A stretch of DNA of 64,000 bases. It comes from Streptomyces tagetis. GTDB lineage: Bacteria; Actinomycetota; Actinomycetes; Streptomycetales; Streptomycetaceae. The first letter of the stretch is position 1; each line of letters begins with the position of its first letter. This document shows, one piece after another, positions 1 through 8,755 of this stretch. Both the position numbers and the translations under genes were made by a program. The stretch covers positions 310,001-374,000 of the forward strand of contig NZ_JAGPNL010000003.1 in NCBI RefSeq assembly GCF_018069565.1, written 5' to 3'. Below the pieces are notes generated by a model that had not been told where the DNA came from, did not search any database, and saw only the letters and a program-made list of their open reading frames with translations.

Positions 1-536
1 GCCGTACCGACGACAGCGCCGGCGACGCCCTGCCCGAGGCCGCGCCCGAGGACGTCGCCTGGCGCATGATCGGCGCCGTGCGCGTGCCCGTCTCCCCGAC
101 GGCCGGACCGGTGCGGACCGGCTCCACGCCCTGGTGGTGCTTCGCCCACACCGCCGACGGTGCCGTGATGGCCGCCCACGTCATCACCTCCCAGATGGGC
201 ATGGCCGACTGGGAGTCCGTGGCGGAGCGGCAACTGGTGCCGGGGCAGCCGCGCGAGATGTTCGTCTTCAAGCGCCGGACCATCGAGGACGCCCCGTCGC
301 AGACCGCGGACCGGGCCTCCGTCGCCACGTACACCGGCTTCTCCGTCGGCTCGTACGCCGAGGACGCGGCCAGCGTGAACCTGCTGATGCGCAGCGGCGA
401 CGGCTTCACCGGCACCACTGTCAACCTGCGCTGGCAGGAGGGGGACTGGAAGGTCCTGCCGTACGGCAACGGCAGCCTCTACTCCACCGTGCGCGCGGTG
501 CAGAACACCACCGGCTACCTGCTGTGGGGGTCCTGA
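1..536 (+). CDS. Conserved protein of the T4SS-like operon, 5' partial
   Basis: The reading frame is open from the first base of the window, so the true start lies upstream; an internal ATG at 66 would give 156 residues. The product carries no signal peptide or membrane segment in the visible part. It ends one base before the ATG of the VirB6-like gene, so it is the leading visible gene of the secretion operon. The visible part looks like a compact soluble alpha/beta domain with conserved-looking aromatic positions (WKVLPYGNGS near the end). I do not recognise a named family. By position it could be the VirB8-like or other bridging component of the secretion apparatus, but nothing in the sequence proves this. 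Confidence 0.75.
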   Translation, partial: RTDDSAGDALPEAAPEDVAWRMIGAVRVPVSPTAGPVRTGSTPWWCFAHTADGAVMAAHVITSQMGMADWESVAERQLVPGQPREMFVFKRRTIEDAPSQTADRASVATYTGFSVGSYAEDAASVNLLMRSGDGFTGTTVNLRWQEGDWKVLPYGNGSLYSTVRAVQNTTGYLLWGS

Positions 537-537
537 C

Positions 538-1818
538 ATGGCGTCGTGCAGCAGTACCGGGGTGCCCGTCCTGGACGCCCTGGTGGGGTTCTTCAAGTTC
601 CTGGGCAACCCCATCGGCACCATCATGGAGGCGGTCGCCGACTTCGTCCTGGGCGCCGCGATCGAGGTGTTCGGGTCGCTGGTGACCTCCATCCCGACGC
701 TGACATGGAGTGAGAGCCAAGGCGGGGGCGAAGGGGGCAACCCCGCCTCCACGATCAACCAGGCCTCCCAGTGGATCGTCGTCTACCTGGCGGTCGGCTC
801 CCTCCTCTTCGCCGCCGCCCGGATGGCGCTCGAACGGCGCGGGGACGCGGGCCGGACCGCCCTGAAGGGCATCCTGCGGGTCGTCTTCGTCTCGGCGGCG
901 GCCACCACGGTCCTGACGGCGGCGGCCGGGGTGTCGGACCGGTACGCGCAGTACCTCTTCGACGAGGGGGCGAAGCGGCAACTGGAGCACATCGGGCGCT
1001 GCACCACGGGCGACACCCTCCAGTCGTTCCTGCTGCTGGTGCTCGCCTTCCTGCTGCTCATCGCCGGCATCATCCAGACGATCCTGCTCTACATCCGGCT
1101 CGGCATCATGATCCTGCTGCTGGGCACCCTGCCGATCGCCGCCGCCGCGTCCATGACGGACTGGGGCGCCGGCTGGTGGCGCAAGCACATCGGCTGGATG
1201 ATCGCCTGGCTGTTGTACAAACCGGCCGCGGCCCTGGTGATGTACGCGGGCTCGGTGCTGGTCAGTTCGGACAACGGCGAGGTCAGCATCCACGAACGCA
1301 TCGCGGGCATCGGCATCATGCTGCTCTCCGCGGTCTCGCTGCCCGCGCTGCTGCGGCTCGTCATGCCGGCCACGGCCGCGCTCGGCGGGGCCGCGGCCAC
1401 GAACGGCGCCATGTCGGCGGCGGGCGGCGCCCTCGCCTCCGGGGCCCGTTCGGTCGCGGGCGGCTCCGGCAGCGGCGGCCGGGCCGGGCAGTCCGGGCCG
1501 GCCGGTGCCTCCCGGGCGGGCTCGGGCGGCGCCGCCGGCGCGTCCGGGGCGTCGGGGGCGTCGGGCCTCTCCGGCGGGGCCGGTGGGACCGGCAAGGGCG
1601 GTCCCAGCGGTGCCGTCGGCGGGAGGGGGGCCGGCGCGGGCGGCGGAGGCTCCGGACCCGGCGGGGCGGCGGCCTCCGGGGCCGCGGGCCGGGCCGCCGC
1701 CGCGGCCGGACCGGCCGGGGCGATCGCCGGAGCGGCGATCACCGCGGCCCAGGTGGTGACCAGTACCGCCGCGGGCGCGGTGGACGACGCCGACGGCGAC
1801 CGGGGGCACAACCACTGA
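538..1818 (+). CDS. Polytopic membrane protein, VirB6/TrbL-like
   Basis: A 426-residue protein starting one base after the preceding stop. Several hydrophobic segments lie between about residues 70 and 285 (for example around VVYLAVGSLLFAAARMAL and LLVLAFLLLIAGIIQTILL). The last ~120 residues are an almost pure Gly/Ala/Ser tail, ending in a short acidic segment and NH. This layout, a polytopic core with a low-complexity C-terminal tail next to VirB4- and VirD4-type ATPases, is typical of actinobacterial VirB6/TrbL-like channel components. The assignment is by architecture and context; no catalytic motif exists for this family. The Gly/Ala tail generates long false open frames on the other strand. 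Confidence 0.8.
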   Translation: MASCSSTGVPVLDALVGFFKFLGNPIGTIMEAVADFVLGAAIEVFGSLVTSIPTLTWSESQGGGEGGNPASTINQASQWIVVYLAVGSLLFAAARMALERRGDAGRTALKGILRVVFVSAAATTVLTAAAGVSDRYAQYLFDEGAKRQLEHIGRCTTGDTLQSFLLLVLAFLLLIAGIIQTILLYIRLGIMILLLGTLPIAAAASMTDWGAGWWRKHIGWMIAWLLYKPAAALVMYAGSVLVSSDNGEVSIHERIAGIGIMLLSAVSLPALLRLVMPATAALGGAAATNGAMSAAGGALASGARSVAGGSGSGGRAGQSGPAGASRAGSGGAAGASGASGASGLSGGAGGTGKGGPSGAVGGRGAGAGGGGSGPGGAAASGAAGRAAAAAGPAGAIAGAAITAAQVVTSTAAGAVDDADGDRGHNH

Positions 1819-1868
1819 CCACCGGGCCGGCGGCGCCCCCCGCCACCGGCCCCTTCCCCCCGAACGGC

Positions 1869-1903
1869 CGCCGGGCTCCCGCACCCCCCAAGGGAGCCCG
1901 GCG
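1869..1903 (+). terminator. Hairpin between VirB6-like and SCO6880-type genes
   Basis: A perfect 12-bp inverted repeat, CGCCGGGCTCCC at 1869-1880 and its complement at 1892-1903, with an 11-base loop. It lies 51 bp after the VirB6-like stop and 73 bp before the next start. No T run follows. It could act as a partial terminator or as a processing/stability element that sets different expression of the membrane and ATPase parts of the operon. Confidence 0.6.
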
Positions 1904-1975
1904 GTCCCGTCCCCCCGTCCCCCCCTTCGTACGGCCGCCGTCCTCCCTCACTCCCCGAAAGGAGTCCAGACCCCC

Positions 1976-3469
1976 ATGAGCGCAGAAGCCGCCTCCCACC
2001 CGACCTACGGAAACTGGCGCCGCCCACGGCGTCCGGGGCTCGGGCCGCTCGGGCTCGTCGGCACCTTCGGTGTCTTCGGCGGGCTCGTCATCACCCTCCT
2101 CGCCTCGCTGATCTCGCTGTACGCCGCGCTGGTCGTGCTCGTGCCGGCCGTCGTCCTCCTGGTGCCGCTCGCCATCCGCACCCAGGACGGCCGCAACGTC
2201 TACCAGTTGACGACGTTGCGGATCGGCTGGTGGCAGCGGAAGTCCAAGGGCGCCCACCTCTACGTCTCCGGGCCGCTGTCGCCCCGGCCGGGCGGCCGGT
2301 TCCGTCCGCCGGGCCTGCTGAACAAGGTCACCGCGACCGAGGGCCGCGACGCCTACGACCGGCCGTTCGGCGTGCTGCACCACCCGGCGCGCAACCTGTA
2401 CACGATCGTCCTGGGCTGCGATCCCGACGGCGGTTCCCTCGTCGACCCGGACCAGGTGGACGTGTGGGTGGCTCTGTGGGGCGAGTGGCTGGCCCGGCTG
2501 GCCCACGAACCCGGCCTGCGCGGCGCCTCCGTCGTCGTGGAGACCGCCCCCGATCCGGGCACCCGGCTCGCCCACGAGGTGCTGCCCCGCATCCACGCCG
2601 ACGCGCCCGAGGCGGCCCGCGCCGTGATGGAGGAGGTCGTCGAGCGCTACCCGACCGCCTCCTCCGAGATGCACACGTACATCACGCTGACCTACGGCGT
2701 CCCGGCCGCCCAGCGGCGCCAACGGGACGACGTCGTCACCGACCTGGCCATCCGCATCCCCGGCCTGCTCAGCGGGCTCGTCGCGGCCGGCGGCGGGGCC
2801 GCGTACGCGCTGTCGGCGGAGCGGATCGCCGAGGTGGTCCGGGTCGCCTACGACCCGGCCGTCGCCGCCGACGTCCTCGACGCCCGCGCGCAGCACGGCG
2901 GTACGGGCCTGGAGTGGGAGGACGCCGGTCCGGCCGCGGCCGTCGAGACGGTGGGCAGCTACCAGCACGACTCGGGCGTCTCCCGGACCTGGCTGATGAC
3001 GCTGGCCCCGCGCGGCACCGTCCGCTCCTCGGTGCTGCGCGGCATGCTGGAGGCCGCCCCCGGCACCCGACGCAAGCGGGTCGCGCTGGTCTACCGGCCC
3101 ATCGACCCGGCCACCTCGGCCCGGATCGTGGAGGCCGACCGGCGCAGCGCCCAGTTCATGGCGACCTCCGGGCGCGGCATGGTGCAGGCCCGTGCCGCCT
3201 CGGAGATGCGCGCGGCGGAGCAGACGGCGGCCGAGGAGGCGTCGGGCGCCGGTCTCGTCGAGTTCTCGCTGATGCTGACCGTCACCGTCGACGACATCGC
3301 CGAACTCGCCGACGCCAACGTGTCGGTGCGCAACCTGACGGCGGCCTCCCGGGTACTGATGCGCCCCGCCGACCGGATGCAGGCCGCCGCGTTCACCTGC
3401 ACCCTGCCCGCCGGAATCCTCCCCTGGGAGCAGACCCTCATCCCGCACGAACTCCAGGAGGCGCTGTGA
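1976..3469 (+). CDS. SCO6880-family type IV secretion protein (VirB3/VirB4 N-terminal-like)
   Basis: A 497-residue protein preceded by the ribosome-binding site GAAAGGAG. Two hydrophobic segments between about residues 25 and 70 (GLVGTFGVFGGLVITLLASL and the following stretch) are followed by a long soluble domain. I recognise it as the family NCBI names after S. coelicolor SCO6880. The fold suggested by length and order, a short membrane hairpin followed by a large cytoplasmic domain without P-loop, resembles a fusion of a VirB3/PrgI-like segment with the N-terminal domain of VirB4. The P-loop half is encoded by the next gene, so the VirB4 module appears split over two cistrons. The stop overlaps the next GTG start (GTGA). 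Confidence 0.85.
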   Translation: MSAEAASHPTYGNWRRPRRPGLGPLGLVGTFGVFGGLVITLLASLISLYAALVVLVPAVVLLVPLAIRTQDGRNVYQLTTLRIGWWQRKSKGAHLYVSGPLSPRPGGRFRPPGLLNKVTATEGRDAYDRPFGVLHHPARNLYTIVLGCDPDGGSLVDPDQVDVWVALWGEWLARLAHEPGLRGASVVVETAPDPGTRLAHEVLPRIHADAPEAARAVMEEVVERYPTASSEMHTYITLTYGVPAAQRRQRDDVVTDLAIRIPGLLSGLVAAGGGAAYALSAERIAEVVRVAYDPAVAADVLDARAQHGGTGLEWEDAGPAAAVETVGSYQHDSGVSRTWLMTLAPRGTVRSSVLRGMLEAAPGTRRKRVALVYRPIDPATSARIVEADRRSAQFMATSGRGMVQARAASEMRAAEQTAAEEASGAGLVEFSLMLTVTVDDIAELADANVSVRNLTAASRVLMRPADRMQAAAFTCTLPAGILPWEQTLIPHELQEAL

Positions 3470-5274
3470 GCCGCCGCGGCGAGGAACGCAGGGCGGAGCG
3501 CGCCGACCGGCTCGCCGAGGAACGGGCCCTGGCCGCGCTCACGGCCGGCGAGGCCCCGTACGACCCGTCCTGGAAGCGGGTGCCGGAGCGCCCCGGGAAG
3601 ACCGGCCGCAAGGCGGAGTCCGGCACGGGGGACGGGCGGAAGGCGGCGCCGCGCGCCCGGCGGCCGTACGTGCCGCCGCGCGGCTGGTACGGGGTCGGCG
3701 GCGGGCGCGTCGGCTACCTGGACCCGCCCACCATGTGGCGGGCGACCACCGTGCAGGCGTGCGGGATGTGGCCGTTCACGGCCGGGTCCGGTTCGCCGAT
3801 GACCGGGGTGCCGCTGGGCCAGCACCTGTACACCGGGGCCACGGTCTGCGGGGACCCGCTGAACTGGTTCACCCGTGCCCGCTACATCTCCAACCCGTCG
3901 CTGTTCATGCTGGGGATGCCGGGTCTGGGCAAGTCGACGCTGGTCAACCGGATGCTGATCGGACTGGCCGCGACCGGTGTCGTGCCGCTGGTCCTCGGCG
4001 ACCTCAAACCGGACTACGCCGACACCGTACGGGCGCTGGGCGGCCAGGTGATCTCCATCGGGCGGGGCCGGGGCGGCATCAACGTGCTCGACCCGGGCGC
4101 CATGGGCGCGGCGGCGGACCAGATCGGCGGCGAGGCGGGCGAGGTGCTGAAGGCCGAGACGCACGGCCGGGTGCTGAACATGGTGGCCGCCCTCGTCACC
4201 ATCGTGCGCGGGCGGCCAATGGACGACCACGAGCAGTCCGTGCTGTCGGCCGTCCTGCACCACCTGCGCGAGCGCACCCCGTCCGGGCGGGCGCCGCTCC
4301 TGCCCGATCTGCTGCGGGTGCTCACCGAGGGGCCCGACCGGGTGCGCGCGGTCACCCTCGACCGCGGCTCCGACACCCGGTACCGGGACGCGGTGGACCC
4401 GCTGCACCGTTCGCTGCTGGGCATCCTCGACGGGCCCCTCGGCGACACCTTCGCCTCCCCCACGTCGACCAGGATCGACCCGCACGCGCCCGCCGTGTGC
4501 ATCGACATCTCCGGCATCGGTGAGGCGGACACGCAGCTCACCGCGGCGGCGATGCTGGCCGCCTGGTCCGACGGGCTCGGCACGGTGGCCGCCTCGCACG
4601 CGCTGGCGGACGCGGGACTGATGCCCCGGCGCTGGTTCTTCACCGTCCTCGACGAGCTGTGGCGTCCGCTGCGCGCGGCCTCCGGCATCGTCGACCGCAT
4701 CGACGCGCTCACCCGGCTCAACCGGTCCCTGGGCCTCGGTGACGCGAAGATCACCCACACCCTGAAGGACGCCGAGGCGCTGGGCACCGACTCCGACCGG
4801 GCCAAGGCCCGCGGTTTCGTCGAGCGGGCCGGGATGGTGGTCTGCGCCGGGCTGCCGAAGACCGAGATGGAGGAGCTGGGCAAGGTGGTGGGCCTGTCCC
4901 GGCGCGAGATCGACCTCGTCTCGTCGTGGTCGTCGCCGCCGGGCTGGGGCGTCGCCGGCGAGCACGAGGAGCCGCCCGGCCGGGGGCGTTTCCTCATCAA
5001 GGTCGGCGGGCGGCCCGGTATCCCCATCAAGGTCGCCATCACCGACGCGGAGCGCCGCCTGCACGACACCAACACCCGCTGGACGCCGAACGAGGAGCCC
5101 GTCGAGCAGGCGGTCCGGCGGGTCACCGAGCGGGTGCGGCGGGCCGCCGAGGCGGGCACGCCGCCGGTCCCCGCCGACGGCCGTCCGGGCCCCGGCGGCC
5201 CCGGCGTTCCCGGCGTTCCCGGCGACCCCGCGGGGCTCGGCGGGGCGGGCGGGCCGGGGAGGTGGACGGCGTGA
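3466..5274 (+). CDS. VirB4-type P-loop ATPase of the T4SS-like system
   Basis: A 602-residue ATPase. I place the start at the GTG overlapping the stop of the preceding gene because CAGGAGG lies just upstream and the charged N-terminus (SRRGEERRAERADRLAEE) begins there; upstream codons in frame are antisense-like noise. Walker A is GMPGLGKST at residues 150-158 and a Walker B-like VLDELW has its acidic pair near residues 396-397. The protein has no membrane segment and ends in a Pro/Gly-rich tail. This is the C-terminal, nucleotide-hydrolysing half of a VirB4-like motor and should energise substrate transfer or pilus-like assembly together with the SCO6880-type protein. Its stop overlaps the GTG of the coupling protein gene. 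Confidence 0.85.
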   Translation: MSRRGEERRAERADRLAEERALAALTAGEAPYDPSWKRVPERPGKTGRKAESGTGDGRKAAPRARRPYVPPRGWYGVGGGRVGYLDPPTMWRATTVQACGMWPFTAGSGSPMTGVPLGQHLYTGATVCGDPLNWFTRARYISNPSLFMLGMPGLGKSTLVNRMLIGLAATGVVPLVLGDLKPDYADTVRALGGQVISIGRGRGGINVLDPGAMGAAADQIGGEAGEVLKAETHGRVLNMVAALVTIVRGRPMDDHEQSVLSAVLHHLRERTPSGRAPLLPDLLRVLTEGPDRVRAVTLDRGSDTRYRDAVDPLHRSLLGILDGPLGDTFASPTSTRIDPHAPAVCIDISGIGEADTQLTAAAMLAAWSDGLGTVAASHALADAGLMPRRWFFTVLDELWRPLRAASGIVDRIDALTRLNRSLGLGDAKITHTLKDAEALGTDSDRAKARGFVERAGMVVCAGLPKTEMEELGKVVGLSRREIDLVSSWSSPPGWGVAGEHEEPPGRGRFLIKVGGRPGIPIKVAITDAERRLHDTNTRWTPNEEPVEQAVRRVTERVRRAAEAGTPPVPADGRPGPGGPGVPGVPGDPAGLGGAGGPGRWTA

Positions 5275-7064
5275 GCGGGCGCGGTCCCGGCGGCGGCGAC
5301 CACCACCCCCTGCTCTCCTGGGCCATCGTGGGCATCGCCGCCGCCGTCCTCGTCGTCTTCACCCTCGCCTGGGCCGGCGGCACCCTCGGCGCCTGGGTCG
5401 CCGGACACGGCTGGGACGCCCCGCCGTTCGCCCTGTCCACCCTCGGCGACCTGGTCTCCTCGGGGGCCTCGGGCCCGTGGCCGGGCGTGCCGGCGGCGGC
5501 CGTGTACGGGGGGATGCTGGCCCTCCTCGCCCTGCCGGCGCTGCCCGGCGCCCTCACCGTACGGGTCCTGCTGGAGCGGGCCGGCCGGCAGAAGGGCCTC
5601 GCCGGACGCGGCGACCTGGCCGCGATGTGCCCCAAGGGGATCGCGGCCCGCGCCCGCGAACTGCGCCCCTCACTCGAAGGACGCGACCGGCTGCACGCCG
5701 ACGAGACCGGCAACCTCCTCGGCGACCTCATGCCCAACGGGCCCGAGCTGCGCAGCAGTCACGAGGACGTGGAGCTGGACCTGATGGCGCCCCGGGCCGG
5801 CAAGTCCACCGGGATCGCCGTGCCCCGGGTGCTGCGCGCCCAGGGCGCGGTGCTGCTCACCTCCAACAAGTCCGACGTGTACGCGGTGACCCGCGCCGAG
5901 CGGGAGAAGGCCGGCACGGTGTGGACGTTCGACCCGCAGGGCATCGCCCACTCCCCGCGCGCCATGTGGTGGAACCTGCTCGGCGAGTGCCACACCACCG
6001 AGGGCGCCCGGCGGCTCGCGGGCCACTTCGTGGCCTCCGTCAACGACGACAGCGCGAAGAAGGACTTCTGGATCTCCGCCGCGCAGAACACCCTCACCGC
6101 CCTGTTCCTGGCCGCCGCCCGCGGCGGCGCCCCGGTGCGGGAGTTGCTGGGCTGGCTCGCCGACCCGGCCGACCGCACCCCGGTCGACCTGCTGCGCGAC
6201 GCCGGACTCGTGGCCATGGCCGAGCAGTTGCAGGGCACCGTGCGCGGTGCGGTGGAGACCCGCGACGGCATCTACGAGACGGCCCGGCAGACCGTCTCCT
6301 GCCTCCTCGACCCGGAGATCCTCGCCTGGGTGACGCCCGACCCCCGGCTGCCCGAGTTCCGCCCGGAACGGCACGTGCTCGGCCACGACACGCTCTACCT
6401 GCTGTCCAAGGACGGCGGCGGCTCGGCGGCCGGGGTCATCGCGGGACTCGCCGACGCGACGATGCGGGCGGGGGTGGTCGCCGCCGAGCGGATGGGCGGC
6501 CGGCTCGACCCGCCGCTGACCGCGGTCCTCGACGAGGCGGCCAACGTGTGCCGCATCTCCGATCTGCCCGACCTGTACTCGCACTTCGGCTCCCGGGGCA
6601 TCAACGTCGTGACCCTGCTCCAGAGTTACCGGCAGGGGGCGCGGGTGTGGGGCGAGATCGGGATGGACGCGCTGTGGAGCGCGGCCACCGTCAAACTCCT
6701 CGGCGCGGGCCTGGACGACGCCGACTTCGTGCAGAAGATCTCCACTCTGGTCGGCCAGTACGACGTGCGCACGCCGACGGTCTCGCGCGGCAAGGAGGGC
6801 ACGTCCCGCTCGTACTCCTACCGGCAGGAGTCCGTGCTGCCGCCCGACCGCATCCGCGCCCTGCCCAAGGGCACCGCGCTGCTGCTGGCCACGGGCGTGC
6901 GGCCGGCGCTGATCCGGCTGCGCCCCTGGTACAAGGAGCCGGGCGCGGGCGCCATCTCGGCGGCGGCGAAGGCGGAGACCGCGGCCATCACGGAGCGGGC
7001 CGCGGCGCGGCTTCCGGGCGGTCTGGGCCTGGAGCAGGCCGGCCGGGACGCCGCGCCCGCGTGA
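5271..7064 (+). CDS. Type IV coupling protein, VirD4/TraG family
   Basis: A 597-residue protein beginning at a GTG that overlaps the ATPase stop (GTGA). Two N-terminal membrane segments (about residues 13-35 and 75-98) precede the motor domain. The Walker A variant APRAGKSTG lies near residues 173-181, and the family-typical Walker B LDEAANVCRI has D421 and E422. These features define coupling proteins that bring DNA or protein substrates to a T4SS channel. No relaxase or origin of transfer is visible in the window. The 3' end overlaps the convergent DUF418 gene by 77 bp, which is unusual but both ends look coding. Confidence 0.9.
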   Translation: MSGRGPGGGDHHPLLSWAIVGIAAAVLVVFTLAWAGGTLGAWVAGHGWDAPPFALSTLGDLVSSGASGPWPGVPAAAVYGGMLALLALPALPGALTVRVLLERAGRQKGLAGRGDLAAMCPKGIAARARELRPSLEGRDRLHADETGNLLGDLMPNGPELRSSHEDVELDLMAPRAGKSTGIAVPRVLRAQGAVLLTSNKSDVYAVTRAEREKAGTVWTFDPQGIAHSPRAMWWNLLGECHTTEGARRLAGHFVASVNDDSAKKDFWISAAQNTLTALFLAAARGGAPVRELLGWLADPADRTPVDLLRDAGLVAMAEQLQGTVRGAVETRDGIYETARQTVSCLLDPEILAWVTPDPRLPEFRPERHVLGHDTLYLLSKDGGGSAAGVIAGLADATMRAGVVAAERMGGRLDPPLTAVLDEAANVCRISDLPDLYSHFGSRGINVVTLLQSYRQGARVWGEIGMDALWSAATVKLLGAGLDDADFVQKISTLVGQYDVRTPTVSRGKEGTSRSYSYRQESVLPPDRIRALPKGTALLLATGVRPALIRLRPWYKEPGAGAISAAAKAETAAITERAAARLPGGLGLEQAGRDAAPA

Positions 7065-8160
7065 GCGCGCGCAGCAGCCACTCGGCGGGTCCGTACCGGA
7101 CGTGGGGCGCGAGGCGGGCGCTCACGGCGAGCTGGGCCGCGTACAGCGCGAGGCAGCCGAGCAGGAGGGCGGCGCTGCCGACCCGGCCGTACCGGGCGAG
7201 TCCGGGGCCGGTGAAGACCCAGGCGAGGACCAGCGACTGGGTGAGGTAGTGGGTGAGCGACAGGCGCCCGGCGGCGGCCAGGACCCGGCCCGCCGCCGGG
7301 CCCACCGCGTCCAGCAGCAGGAGCAGCCCGCAGGCGTACGCGGCGGCGAGGGCCGGCCCGGTGAGCACCGACACGGCCCGCCCGGCCAGGAACCACCGGC
7401 CGTCCAGCGGTCCGGCGGTGCAGCACGCGGAGAACGCCCCGCCGGCCAGGCCGACCGGCAGCCACCGCACGACGACCCGCCGCTGCCACTGCCGGTCCCG
7501 GCCGCGCCGCTCGGCCAGGGACCACTTCGCGGCGGCGAGCCCCGCCAGGAACCCGGCCAGCTTGTGCGGCGCGTACAGCAGGGCCGTGGCGAACGCCGCC
7601 GCCGGCCCCGGCGGGCCCCCGGCCGGAGCAGGCGTGGGGGCGGTGGCCGGGTCGGTGAGGGCGACGGTGAGCAGCCCGTAGGCGAGCAGCAGCGCCGCGA
7701 GCCCGGCGAGGAGCCCGGCCGCCAGGCGCAGCGCGGCCCGCGGGGAGAGCCCGCGCAGCCCGTACAGCACCAGCGCCAGCACGGCGTACGTGGTGAGGAT
7801 GTCCCCGGGGTACAGCAGCACCGCGTGGACGAGCCCGATGCCGAACAGGCCGAGGACGCGCCGCAGATGACGCGGGGCGAAGGGGACGCCCGCCTGCCGG
7901 GCGGAGCGCCGCTGGAGGGCGAAGCCGTAGCCGAACAGGAAGGAGAAGAGGAACGAGAACTTGCCGGCGACCAGCGCCGTCAGCAGCCAGGCCACGACCC
8001 GGTCCGCGAGCGGCGCCCCGGGGCCGCCGCCGGTGAGCGGGTACGGGCCCGCCATCAGCTCCGCGTTGACCAGCAGGATGCCGAAGAGGGCGAAACCGCG
8101 CAGGACATCCGGTTCCCGCAGCCGCCGGACGCCGCGCTCCGGCAGCGCGCCCGCGCTCAC
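6988..8160 (-). CDS. DUF418-family integral membrane protein
   Basis: A 390-residue polytopic protein. The start is taken as the GTG at 8160, which overlaps the stop of the small upstream gene (GTGA); the longer frame to 8247 would run inside that gene. The N-terminal LREPDVLRGFALFGILLVN and C-terminal RYGPAEWLLRALT are signature segments of DUF418 proteins, which have about ten transmembrane helices and are related to acyltransferase-3-like and YeiB-like membrane proteins. Biochemical function of the family is not established. It converges on the T4SS coupling-protein gene, overlapping its last 77 bp. Confidence 0.85.
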   Translation of the reverse strand: MSAGALPERGVRRLREPDVLRGFALFGILLVNAELMAGPYPLTGGGPGAPLADRVVAWLLTALVAGKFSFLFSFLFGYGFALQRRSARQAGVPFAPRHLRRVLGLFGIGLVHAVLLYPGDILTTYAVLALVLYGLRGLSPRAALRLAAGLLAGLAALLLAYGLLTVALTDPATAPTPAPAGGPPGPAAAFATALLYAPHKLAGFLAGLAAAKWSLAERRGRDRQWQRRVVVRWLPVGLAGGAFSACCTAGPLDGRWFLAGRAVSVLTGPALAAAYACGLLLLLDAVGPAAGRVLAAAGRLSLTHYLTQSLVLAWVFTGPGLARYGRVGSAALLLGCLALYAAQLAVSARLAPHVRYGPAEWLLRALTRARRPGRPAPGPDRPEAAPRPAP

Positions 8161-8549
8161 CACGCCACCAGGACCCCGGCGGCGAACGACGGCGCCGCGC
8201 CGAGGAACCAGCCGAACGACCACGCCGGCAGATGGCCGGGGCGCCACAGCCGGGACACGGTGGGCCGCTCACGCCGGCAGAGAACCGGCACGCTCCCGCC
8301 GGCCGGGGGCAGCCCGTACAGCGGCCCGAACCGGCCCGGATCGAGGGCCCGTTCACGGCGTCGGTGGTCCCGGACGCGGGCCGGCCCGCCAGGGTGCGGG
8401 TCGGCCGGCGCGCAGTGGGTGCCGACGCCCGTGACCCGCACCCCCCGTACCCGCGGGCCGAGCGGGGTCAGCGCCGCCCCGACCGCCGCCGGCAGGCAGC
8501 CGGTGCCGAGACCGAGGCACGGCGCGAGCAGCACCACCTCACTGGACAT
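8157..8549 (-). CDS. Small putative membrane protein coupled to the DUF418 gene
   Basis: A 130-residue product. The ATG at 8549 is preceded by GAAGGAG at ideal spacing, and the stop overlaps the DUF418 start by 4 bases, which argues for a true gene although the frame is easily missed inside a longer antisense-looking frame. A hydrophobic N-terminal stretch (VVLLAPCLGLGTGCLPAAVG) and a hydrophobic C-terminus (FGWFLGAAPSFAAGVLVAW) bracket an Arg-rich middle. I do not recognise the family. Its role is presumably tied to the DUF418 protein through translational coupling. Confidence 0.6.
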   Translation of the reverse strand: MSSEVVLLAPCLGLGTGCLPAAVGAALTPLGPRVRGVRVTGVGTHCAPADPHPGGPARVRDHRRRERALDPGRFGPLYGLPPAGGSVPVLCRRERPTVSRLWRPGHLPAWSFGWFLGAAPSFAAGVLVAW

Positions 8550-8755
8550 ACCGCTCCTTCGCCGGCCGGCGGAGACCCGCGGCGCCGGGTGCCGGCCGCC
8601 TCCACCGCCACAACGGGGGCCGCCCCGGGCCCGGTTCATCCCCACCCCTCTTGAACCGCGCGTGTCACGGCCCCCGTTGTGTGGATGCCCCGCCCCCACA
8701 GCCCCTGTGGGCACACGAACCCCCTGCGGGGCACACGAGAGGAGCCCCGGCCCCG

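Noticed and set aside
1..7064. Streptomyces plasmid or integrative element of the Tra/Spd type
   Set aside because: No FtsK-like TraB, Spd, Rep or integrase; the genes are T4SS-like instead.
8651..8755. Longer N-terminus for the NlpC/P60 protein
   Set aside because: It would bury the signal peptide and lacks a ribosome-binding site.
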